64,000 bases of DNA, taken from contig CP102274.1 in the NCBI GenBank assembly GCA_025149285.1, positions 2,433,501 to 2,497,500 on the forward strand, written 5' to 3'. Both the position numbers and the translations under genes were made by a program. This DNA comes from Hungatella hathewayi. GTDB taxonomy: Bacteria > Bacillota > Clostridia > Lachnospirales > Lachnospiraceae. Below are positions 16,127 through 23,692 of the stretch, piece by piece; within the stretch, counting starts at the first letter, position 1, and each line of letters begins with the position of its first letter. The notes beneath the pieces were generated by a model. That model saw only the letters and a program-made list of their open reading frames with translations. It ran no database searches and was not told where the DNA came from.

Positions 16127-16831
16127 TTTTCTGCTGTACGGCTAGGAATTTAATTGTAAATAAATTATGAATAAATTTGGGTAAAACATTTTCGTTCTTT
16201 CTTAGATTGTACTACTAATCAGAGTGGAGATAAAACTGGATGAGTTCTTATTTTGCATCTTATAACAAAAATATTTTGATAAAATTTCGTTTGAAGCGCC
16301 TGTTTTTTGCTCTTTTTGTCAGAGTTAATAAGAAGGACAAGTTTTCCCCCTTCAACAGCACTTTGACAATTACATAGACAGCATAACAGGTACATAACCC
16401 GTGTACGAGCGAGTGTGGAACGCCGCGAAGATGGAGCAGCCAGGGAGGTGATGAGCAGAGCTGCTTCGGAGCGATCTACGATTTCACAAAACGGATGGTG
16501 GCAGATCCGGCGCGAGGACTGCACGGGGGCTTAAAGATACTTCCTCACGGCCTCCTAAAGACTTGGGGGGAACCCTGCGGCGCACGAGTAAAACGACGCT
16601 GCGGAGTTATGACAACTGCGCCAGCGGAGACCTGCTATGTTCCCATCGTCAGGGTTGCGTGGCAAATGTGGCGAGAATTGAGTCATATTAAAATAGGAAG
16701 CGATTACTTTCTTTGTTGGTCGCTTTCTATTCAAAATCAGATACCATGCGCTGGCAGTTTCGGCTGCCAGCGTATTCATGTGATTTTGAAAGCACGATGA
16801 TAACCTTGATAGATTGGAGGGAATATGGTCT
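16127..16831 (+). other. Stretch without a firm gene; small overlapping ORFs and GC-rich segment
   Basis: The first 250 bp are AT-rich with no convincing gene. From about 16390 to 16680 base composition changes to GC-rich. There, tiny ORFs have tight start-stop junctions: AGGGAGGTGATGA joins a preceding frame to ATG 16451 (27 codons, stop 16532), and another frame from ATG 16609 to 16800 begins MTTAPAETCYVPIVRV. They look like the 3' remnant of conjugation-module DNA next to the integration genes, but I cannot name them. Confidence 0.35.
16730..16790. repeat. Long interrupted inverted repeat upstream of the excisionase-like gene
   Basis: Outer arms TTCAAAATCA (16730-16739) and TGATTTTGAA (16781-16790) and inner arms CGCTGGCAG (16749-16757) and CTGCCAGCG (16764-16772) share one centre. 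It ends 41 bp before the excisionase start; candidate terminator, operator or recombinase site. Confidence 0.7.
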
Positions 16832-17062
16832 ATGGAAAAACTCATTACACGAAAAGAAGCGGCTGAAATCTTAGGAATCAGCATAGCAACGCTGGATGCC
16901 GCCCGTAACAACGGCTTGATCTCTTATGTGCAGTATGTTCAGAATGGCTGTGTGTATTTTACTGCGGCGGGTCTCCAGGAGTATATCGCAAAATGTACGC
17001 ACAGGGCAAAGCCTGTTGAGAGAAGCACAACTTACCGTAAGCCTCGAAGCGGAAGATCGTGA
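16832..17062 (+). CDS. Excisionase-like helix-turn-helix protein
   Basis: A 76-residue protein with a MerR/Xis-type winged helix at residues 4-55 (ITRKEAAEILGISIATLDAARNNGLIS, then the YVQNGCVYFTAAGLQEYI wing) and a basic tail. GGAGG at 16816-16820 supports the ATG at 16832. Its size and place 85 bp before a tyrosine integrase match excisionase (recombination directionality factor) genes of integrative elements. It probably bends attachment-site DNA during excision. Confidence 0.75.
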   Translation: MEKLITRKEAAEILGISIATLDAARNNGLISYVQYVQNGCVYFTAAGLQEYIAKCTHRAKPVERSTTYRKPRSGRS

Positions 17063-17146
17063 GCCGGTCCGTATCCTTGATGGAATCAGAGATGTTTGAT
17101 AAAACAAAGGTACAGCGCTGGAGATCTTTTTTAGGAGGTGGAGGAA

Positions 17147-18364
17147 TTGGCAAATAGAAAAATAATGCTTCCCCAATATGGCACAGTTATGAAAAGAGGT
17201 GTCCTATATTATAGGACCAGAATCAAAGACGCGAATGGTAAGCTCGTAGCTATCTACGCAAAAACACCTGAAGAACTATACAACAAAGAAACGCTTGCGT
17301 TGGAACAGATTGAGAATGCCACTTTTCATCGGAAAACGCCCACAGTTGCAGAGTATTGTGAAAAGTGGCTGCTGATGCAGTCGGTTCATGTACGAGCTAC
17401 TACTTTGACAGATTACACCTCAAAGGTTAGGCGGCATATTATAGCGGAATTGGGAGATAAACGGATGGGTGAGGTTAGCCTGGATGATATTCAGCTTGCC
17501 CTTGTTCCGGTTTCCAAAAAATCTGCATCGGTTTATAAATCTGTGGTAATCCTTTACAAATCTATCTTTCGCGCAGCGATGGAAAGCAGGATTATTGACC
17601 ACAACCCAACGATTTATCTGACAACAAAAGGTGGCGGTGTTCCACAAGAGGATCGTCAGGCTTTGACAGATGAACAGGTGGAGCGCCTTTTGGATGCTAT
17701 CCGAGATTTGCCGCCTTATGTCTTTGTCATGATTGGTTTATATGCAGGGCTACGCCGGGAAGAAATTCTTGCTCTGCAATGGGATTCAGTATATCTGGAT
17801 ACAGATACTCCATATCTGACGGTAAGACGGGCATGGCACACCGAACATAACAGACCGGTGATTTCGGATGAATTGAAAACCAAGGCTGCGGAGAGAAATA
17901 TCCCCCTTCCTGTTTGCTTGGCTGAGTGTTTGAAAGCAGCAAAGGAAACTTCGACTTCGGAGTACGTGGTTTCAAACCGGGATGGCGAACCGCTGTCCTA
18001 CACGCAGTTTAAGCGACTTTGGCAGTATATTGTTACGAGGACGGTCAAGGAGCGGAGCTATTATCGGTATGAAGATGGAAAAAGAGTAAAGCATACTGTC
18101 ACACCTGTCTTGGGAGAAAAGGCTGCTCATAACGGAAAAGTGGTTTACAGTCTGGACTTTGAAGTAACACCCCATCAGCTGCGGCATACTTACATTACCA
18201 ATCTCATTCATGCATCGGTAGATCCCAAAACGGTTCAATACCTGGCAGGCCATGAAAGCAGCAAGATTACCATGGACATTTATGCAAAGGTTAAGTACAA
18301 CAGACCAGATGAGCTGGTCAGATCAATGAACTGTGCGTTTGCAAGCTGGGATGCAGCACAGTAA
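17147..18364 (+). CDS. Tyrosine recombinase/integrase 1
   Basis: TTG at 17147 is chosen as start: AGGAGG at 17133-17138 has 8-nt spacing, and the resulting MANRK N-terminus matches the second integrase. The 405 residues comprise an N-terminal AP2-like arm-binding strand region, a SAM-like core-binding domain and a catalytic domain. The catalytic domain carries Arg near 202 (GLRREE), HQLRH near 343, the AGH motif and the nucleophile Tyr near 378 (MDIYAK). All catalytic residues are present. Roughly half the residues equal those of the downstream integrase. It should catalyse site-specific integration and excision of the element. Confidence 0.93.
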   Translation: MANRKIMLPQYGTVMKRGVLYYRTRIKDANGKLVAIYAKTPEELYNKETLALEQIENATFHRKTPTVAEYCEKWLLMQSVHVRATTLTDYTSKVRRHIIAELGDKRMGEVSLDDIQLALVPVSKKSASVYKSVVILYKSIFRAAMESRIIDHNPTIYLTTKGGGVPQEDRQALTDEQVERLLDAIRDLPPYVFVMIGLYAGLRREEILALQWDSVYLDTDTPYLTVRRAWHTEHNRPVISDELKTKAAERNIPLPVCLAECLKAAKETSTSEYVVSNRDGEPLSYTQFKRLWQYIVTRTVKERSYYRYEDGKRVKHTVTPVLGEKAAHNGKVVYSLDFEVTPHQLRHTYITNLIHASVDPKTVQYLAGHESSKITMDIYAKVKYNRPDELVRSMNCAFASWDAAQ

Positions 18365-18386
18365 TAACAAATAGGAAATGAAGCAG

Positions 18387-18418
18387 GAGCGAGGCAAGGA
18401 TGTCTCGCTCTTTGTTTT
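18387..18418 (+). terminator. Terminator after integrase 1
   Basis: GAGCGAG (18387-18393) pairs with CTCGCTC (18404-18410), followed by TTTGTTTT. Confidence 0.8.
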
Positions 18419-18425
18419 ACCTCAG

Positions 18426-18513
18426 CCGTATCTTTGATTAAGTCGAGGCTTTCTGATAAAAAGAGAGTGTAGATACGGAGACTACACATTATCAAGAAAG
18501 GACGATCAAAGAT
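18426..18513 (+). promoter_or_regulatory. Leader of integrase 2 with competing inverted repeats
   Basis: CCGTATCT (18426-18433) can pair with AGATACGG (18471-18478). The overlapping ATCTTTGAT (18430-18438) can pair with ATCAAAGAT (18505-18513), which includes the start codon. A possible promoter is TTGATT (18434-18439) with a poor -10 TAAAAA 17 bp on. Confidence 0.45.
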
Positions 18514-19723
18514 GGCAAAAAAGAAAACACAGATCCCGAAGTACGGGACCATTACATTGAAAGGAATCCAGTATTACAGAACCAGGATTACGGATGCAGA
18601 TGGCAAAGAGTTGAGTTTGTATGCCGCAACTTGTGAAGAATTGTATGAGAAGCAGTTAGAGGCCCGGAAGCAGGTGGAAGAAATTATCTTTCACCGGCAG
18701 CACCCGACAGTAGCCGAGTATGGAGAGAAGTGGCTGCTGATGCAGTCGGCAAAGGTGTCTGCGTCTACACTCAGAGGTTATACGAGGGATATGACAAACT
18801 ATATCATCAAACCCCTGGGAGAGATGTATATGGAAGAAGTGACTGCTGACGATATTCGGCTGGCTCTTGTTCCATTGTCAAAGAAATCAGAAGGCTTATA
18901 CAATAAGGTCAATATGCTGCTCAAGTGCATTTTTTATACGGCAGAGCGAAACCAAATCCTTGAACACAACCCCTGTGCAGGAATATCCGGTAAAGGCGGA
19001 AAACCGACAAAAAAGAAGGAGGCATTGACAGATCAGCAGGTAGCCGTGCTTCTGGATACAGTCAAGGGGCTTCCTCCATATTTGTTTATTATGCTCGGTT
19101 TGTATTCCGGTCTGCGTCGGGAAGAAATTCTTGCACTGCAATGGGATTGTGTATTTTTGGACGAGGATACACCTTATCTATCGGTAAGGCGGGCTTGGCG
19201 TACAGAGCATAACAGACCCGTGATTTCTACGGTGCTAAAAACTCCGGCAGCAAAAAGGGATATTCCGATACCGAAGTGTTTGGTGGATTGTCTGAGAGAA
19301 ACGAAAGAAAATTCCATATCAGATTATGTGATCGCTGACAGCAAAGGAGAGCCGCTGGCTGCTTCGCAGTTTCAAAGAGTGTGGCAGTATGTAGTTGTCC
19401 GCTCCACCAAGCCCCGAAACTATTATAAGTATGTAAATGGGGAGAGTATCAAATATACGGTTACTCCAACGCTGGGTATGACCCAGAAGAATCAACCCAA
19501 AATCAAATATACGCTGGACTTCGATGTGACACCCCATCAGCTACGGCACACTTACATCACCAATCTTCTCTATGCGGGCGTTGATCCAAAGACAGTACAA
19601 TACCTTGCCGGACATGAAAACAGCAAAACAACTATGGACATTTATGCAAAAGTGAAGTACAATAAACCAGAAGAGTTGTTTGGGGTAGTAAATGGTGCGT
19701 TTCATCAGCCTGTCGCTGAATGA
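18512..19723 (+). CDS. Tyrosine recombinase/integrase 2
   Basis: A 403-residue paralogue of the preceding integrase in the same orientation, with AAAGGA before the ATG. Domain order is the same: arm-binding strands, SAM-like core-binding domain, then a catalytic domain with GLRREE, HQLRH, AGHENS and the MDIYAK Tyr, all intact. It is the gene nearest to the element's right end; the disrupted sulfatase begins about 100 bp after its stop. Two intact integrases side by side may act together, or one may have been captured from a related element. Confidence 0.93.
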   Translation: MAKKKTQIPKYGTITLKGIQYYRTRITDADGKELSLYAATCEELYEKQLEARKQVEEIIFHRQHPTVAEYGEKWLLMQSAKVSASTLRGYTRDMTNYIIKPLGEMYMEEVTADDIRLALVPLSKKSEGLYNKVNMLLKCIFYTAERNQILEHNPCAGISGKGGKPTKKKEALTDQQVAVLLDTVKGLPPYLFIMLGLYSGLRREEILALQWDCVFLDEDTPYLSVRRAWRTEHNRPVISTVLKTPAAKRDIPIPKCLVDCLRETKENSISDYVIADSKGEPLAASQFQRVWQYVVVRSTKPRNYYKYVNGESIKYTVTPTLGMTQKNQPKIKYTLDFDVTPHQLRHTYITNLLYAGVDPKTVQYLAGHENSKTTMDIYAKVKYNKPEELFGVVNGAFHQPVAE

Positions 19724-19825
19724 AAAAAGGCCGTTTTTTATGGTCCGCATACCGGATAACTGAGAGGTGGAAAGCCGGAAAAGCCCGGAATATCAAGGGA
19801 AAACAGCTCAAAAACTCGCGCAATA

Positions 19826-21163
19826 CGGACTTACTGTTCCTCGCCGCTCTGTATGCCTTCCAGAAAAACGATGATGACGGGATTGTATCCTCACCATCAT
19901 GGCCAAACGGACAATTCCTTTGAAACACCTTGTGACAGTCATGAAACGTATGTGGATGTTCTGAGGGAAGCAGGATACCGGAATTATTACTTCGGCAAAT
20001 GGCACGCTTGTGCCGGAAAGCCATCAGATCTAGGCTGTCTTGGGGTCTCTTATCCGGATTATTCTAATCCGTATCATCAACCGGAGTATGAAGAGTACCG
20101 AAACCGGAAGAAGTTACCGCCAGCCAGGATGCGTGTGGAAATGAATCTGTGCGAGAAGGGCTGGATTGACGATGTGAAGGAGGGGGATATCTATGATTTC
20201 CCACGGGAACTCACGAATGAGGCGCTCTCCGGTATCCTGGCCGGACCCAAAGAATGCCATGAGGCATACTACGTTGCGGATATGGCCTGCCGGCAATTGG
20301 AAGAACTGAAGCAGGAAGAATTAAATCGGGAGAAGGAAAAAGGGAGCGGGCAGGTTCCGTTTATGATGAGGGTTGATTTCTGGGGACCACACCAGCCATA
20401 CTGCCCGACAGAAGAATTTGCGGCGCTCTATCCACCGGAATCCATAGAAGAATATCCCAGCTTTGCTGATGATCTGGCTGGAAAACCGGAATCCTACTTG
20501 TTCGATACAGGAAGGGAAACGAGCCGGGAAAGGCAGCTGATTCGCCCAAATCCCATGGAATGGTCCCGATGGCAGAAAATCCTTTCCAGGTGCTACGGTC
20601 AGATTACCATGGTTGACGAGGCTGCAGGACGTGTGATCGAGAAGCTGCGGGAGCTTCATCTGGATGAGAATACTTTGATTATCTGGACAGCAGATCATGG
20701 TGACGCGTTGGCCTGTCATGGCGGTCATTTTGATAAGGCTTTTTATTTGCCGGAGGAGGTGCTGCGGATTCCTCTTGCGATGGCCTATCCTGGAGTACTG
20801 CCCAAGAATCGGGTATGCAGGAAACTGATCACTAATTGTGATTTGGCGCCTACAATTGTGAGTGCGGCAGGAGGCAGTTTCCATTTACCTGTAGATGGAG
20901 ATGACATATTAAGGCTGTTTACAGAGCAGAAACCGTGCTGGAGAACAGCTGTGCTGGCCGAGACTTATGGTCATCTGGCGCGGTGGAGAGCGGAAGCCGT
21001 TGTTTGGCAGCAATATAAATATGTGGATAATCATGAGGATATGGAGGAACTTTACGATCTGGAGGCTGACCCGTATGAACTCCATAATTTGGCTTTGGAC
21101 GAAGAATATCAGGTGCTGCTTATGAAGATGCGTATGAAGCGGCTGGAACTGAAGCCGGAGTAA
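19826..21163 (+). pseudogene. Sulfatase lacking its N-terminal part (element insertion site)
   Basis: Sulfatase homology begins within the stretch reading RTYCSSPLCMPSR and continues to 21163. The formylglycine motif C-x-P-S-R (Cys codon 19850-19852) lies before the first ATG at 19853, so that ATG cannot be the true start. The N-terminal strand with the metal-binding Asp pair, normally about 50-60 residues upstream of this motif, is absent. Instead there is integrative-element DNA. The C-terminal metal site (DHGDALACHGGH) and the terminal domain are intact. The original enzyme would have cleaved sulfate esters; this remnant should be inactive. Confidence 0.82.
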
Positions 21164-21180
21164 TTGAAACTCGTAATTAA

Positions 21181-21217
21181 ATGCCGGAAATGGCCGAAGA
21201 GTCATTTCCGGCATTTT
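21181..21217 (+). terminator. Terminator after the sulfatase remnant
   Basis: ATGCCGGAAATG (21181-21192) and CATTTCCGGCAT (21203-21214) form a 12-bp stem followed by TTT. Confidence 0.85.
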
Positions 21218-21246
21218 ACAGTTCGTTCTAAAATTTGAGAAGTCTG

Positions 21247-21275
21247 TTTACACGCCGAATAATCCAGTGTATAAT
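21247..21275 (+). promoter_or_regulatory. Promoter of the D,D-carboxypeptidase gene
   Basis: TTTACA (21247-21252), 17 bp, TATAAT (21270-21275). Confidence 0.75.
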
Positions 21276-21337
21276 TAAAAAAATGCTCTTACGATTGTAA
21301 TAACAGGGCGTTTATACATAATTGAGGGGATTAAGGA

Positions 21338-22780
21338 ATGAAACATTTTTTGAAAAAAATACTCTGCTGGACACTGATCAGCAACTGTTTTCTTATGACA
21401 GCGTACGCAGCGCCGGCGTGGCCTGCGGGACCGGATATACAGGCGGAGGCGGGAGTTGTCATCGATATGGACTCAGGTGCCATTTTAGGAGGTAAGGCGT
21501 ACGATACACCGTATCCGCCGGCCAGCATTACCAAGCTTCTGACGGCTCTTCTGGTCCTGGAGCACAGCAAACTCGACGAGATGGTGACATTTTCAAACAG
21601 TGCGGTTTATAATGTGGAGTCTGACAGCGGCAATAAGCTGAATGTGGCGGAGGGGGATCAGTTATCCGTGGAGGACTGTCTCTACTCCCTGCTGGTTCAT
21701 TCCTGTAATCAGGCGGCCAACGCGCTGGCGGAGCATGTGGCGGGTTCACAGGAAGCGTTTGTGAAAATGATGAATGACAAGGCGGCAGCGCTGGGCTGTA
21801 AGGACAGCCATTTTGACAATCCCTCCGGTCTCAACGGAGATACACAGTATGTAACAGCCAGAGATATGGCGGCGATTTCCAGAGCGGCGTTTGCGGAACC
21901 GGATATTATCAGAATCAGCGCAGCGTTAAAACACACGTTTCCGCCTACGATCAATAATCCGGAAGGTCTGACAATTTATGCGGAAAATAAGCTGATTCTG
22001 AACACAAATGATTCTTCGAGCCAGTACTACTATCCCCCTGTAAAGGGAGGTAAGACTGGTTATCTCTTAAAAGCAGGCAACACGCTGGTTACCTATGCGG
22101 AGAAGGACGGGAAACGGCTGATTTCTGTTATTTTAAAAGGGAGCCCGGGCCAGTATTATCTGGACGGTAAAGCGCTTCTGGAATTCGGATTTGAACATTT
22201 TACCAATTACAATGTGGCGGAGAATGAGTCTGCCTACACGGAAGGGGAAGCCGCGGTGGACGTAGGCGGAAAAAGCTATCTTCCGGCTGATTTGGAGATC
22301 AATCCGGCAGGTGCGGTGACACTTCCTGAAGGGGCGTCATTTACGGATTTAGAGCATACACTGGTGACCGATTACCCGGACGAGCATCCGGAAAGAAGCG
22401 TGGCATTCATCCAGTATACCTATGACGGACGAAAAGCAGGGGGCGCCTATTTAACACAGAAAGAAGTGCAGGAACCGGTTACAGAACCGGCATCACAGGA
22501 AGAGACACAGCCCGAAACAGATGATAAGAAAGAGAATGGGAAGAAGGGATTTTCCATCAACCCCTTTCTGATCATCGCATTGGTGGTGATCGCAGCCGCT
22601 GCCGGGGGAGGAGCATATATATTCTATTCCCGCAAAAAAGAGGAGCAGCAGCGCGCGCTCCGCAGGGAACAGAGACGCAGGAGGCTCCGGGAAGAGGGCG
22701 TGACGGAAGAGGAGTTTGACCGTTTGCTGAAAGAACGTCTGGGAGACCGTAGTAAAGGGAAAAATCAAAAGAAAAAATAA
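21338..22780 (+). CDS. D-alanyl-D-alanine carboxypeptidase (PBP5/DacF family)
   Basis: The 480-residue protein has a signal peptide (about residues 1-25). A peptidase S11 domain follows with nucleophile Ser in SITK (residues 62-65), SCN in LLVHSCNQAAN and KTG near 239 (KGGKTGYL). Next come a beta-rich domain, an acidic linker, a membrane helix (about 405-425) and a highly charged, Arg/Glu-rich cytoplasmic tail of about 55 residues. It trims the terminal D-Ala from peptidoglycan stem peptides outside the membrane. Family members usually end in an amphipathic anchor; the true membrane helix with a charged tail is a variation known in Clostridia. Confidence 0.92.
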   Translation: MKHFLKKILCWTLISNCFLMTAYAAPAWPAGPDIQAEAGVVIDMDSGAILGGKAYDTPYPPASITKLLTALLVLEHSKLDEMVTFSNSAVYNVESDSGNKLNVAEGDQLSVEDCLYSLLVHSCNQAANALAEHVAGSQEAFVKMMNDKAAALGCKDSHFDNPSGLNGDTQYVTARDMAAISRAAFAEPDIIRISAALKHTFPPTINNPEGLTIYAENKLILNTNDSSSQYYYPPVKGGKTGYLLKAGNTLVTYAEKDGKRLISVILKGSPGQYYLDGKALLEFGFEHFTNYNVAENESAYTEGEAAVDVGGKSYLPADLEINPAGAVTLPEGASFTDLEHTLVTDYPDEHPERSVAFIQYTYDGRKAGGAYLTQKEVQEPVTEPASQEETQPETDDKKENGKKGFSINPFLIIALVVIAAAAGGGAYIFYSRKKEEQQRALRREQRRRRLREEGVTEEEFDRLLKERLGDRSKGKNQKKK

Positions 22781-22821
22781 AAAACCGAAATAGAAGTGAA
22801 TCAGTAAAAAAGTATAAAAAG

Positions 22822-22870
22822 ACAGGCTGTACTGCTTATCCCGGGAATGGGAGGCGGTACAGCCTGTTTT
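22822..22870. terminator. Bidirectional terminator between convergent genes
   Basis: ACAGGCTGTAC (22822-22832) and GTACAGCCTGT (22857-22867) form a perfect 11-bp stem; a T run follows on the plus strand and A-rich sequence precedes it. Confidence 0.85.
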
Positions 22871-22909
22871 GATATTTCGGTTTTAACCGCTTATCCAGGT
22901 TTCAGCCGT

Positions 22910-23344
22910 CTATTCCGGATTATGCTGACAATTTCCGGCTGCCTGAATGATATAGTTGCCGGTAAAGGCGAGCCCTGCCAGAACCAGAGCGGTTCCAAGA
23001 CCGGAGTAAAAGACTGCAATAAATATGTCAGGACAGAGACCGGAGGTGCGCAGGCCGATGCCAAAGGTCATCATAAATGCCATGATGATGAAGGATTTGC
23101 GGTCAAAGAATTTTAGGATAAACTGCATCTCTTCCTCGTAACGGACAATCCGGTCGGTGTGCCTGCGGACCAGTTTCCCGAAAACCATGAACCAGAAAAG
23201 GAAAAATACTGCTGCGGAAAGAGCCAGATGAAACAGTGTCACATAGCTTTTATAAGAAATAATCCCAATACGCAGAATATTAAAGCCGGCTGCGAGCCAG
23301 ACGATGCCTGCAAGCAGCAGTAGATAATTTTTTTTGATTTTCAT
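22910..23344 (-). CDS. Four-helix membrane protein, unknown function
   Basis: A 144-residue protein with membrane segments at about residues 7-25, 35-57, 85-102 and 107-130, and a short basic cytoplasmic loop between the second and third. No family recognised. It is transcribed alone from a consensus promoter overlapped by a perfect palindrome, so expression is probably held off by a TetR-type repressor. It converges with the carboxypeptidase gene. Confidence 0.65.
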   Translation of the reverse strand: MKIKKNYLLLLAGIVWLAAGFNILRIGIISYKSYVTLFHLALSAAVFFLFWFMVFGKLVRRHTDRIVRYEEEMQFILKFFDRKSFIIMAFMMTFGIGLRTSGLCPDIFIAVFYSGLGTALVLAGLAFTGNYIIQAAGNCQHNPE

Positions 23345-23359
23345 GTGAGTACCTCCTTA

Positions 23360-23402
23360 AATGAACAATGTTCATTATAAGACGGTTCTGACGATCTGTC
23401 AA
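23360..23402 (-). promoter_or_regulatory. Consensus promoter with palindromic operator
   Basis: On the minus strand TTGACA (23397-23402), 17 bp, TATAAT (23374-23379). The palindrome with arms AATGAACA and TGTTCATT around one base (23360-23376) overlaps the -10 and the start of transcription, as TetR-family operators do. The rest of 23403-23520 holds nothing I recognise. Confidence 0.8.
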
Positions 23403-23524
23403 GTGATGGGAAAAATTATTTGGAATCTTTCGGATCATTTTTTAAAGCAGATATGCGGCTGCTGTATCAAGTGTTAGGATAATCAGAGGAATGTTACATT
23501 TTTCTTAACAATAGAATTGTTGTA

Positions 23525-23553
23525 TTGACTTTAAATCCTACATATGTAATAAT
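23525..23553 (+). promoter_or_regulatory. Promoter of the PBP gene with BlaI/MecI box
   Basis: TTGACT (23525-23530), 17 bp, AATAAT (23548-23553). The perfect palindrome TACATATGTA (23539-23548) fills the spacer and matches the TACA/TGTA half-sites bound by BlaI/MecI repressors. The leader to 23692 is about 130 nt with no ORF. Confidence 0.75.
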
Positions 23554-23692
23554 TTATAAAAACTCAGTGAAAAACATGAGGGCTGCACGATTGATGCCCC
23601 GTTACCTGCGATTTTTTTGACTGAGACCAGAGGTTAGATGTCGGAATCGTGAAACAATGTAAGAATGAAACTGTAAAGAGAGGAACCGTATT

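Noticed and set aside
19853..21163. Sulfatase as an intact 436-residue gene
   Set aside because: The first ATG falls one residue after the catalytic Cys of the C-x-P-S-R motif, and the metal-binding N-terminus is missing.
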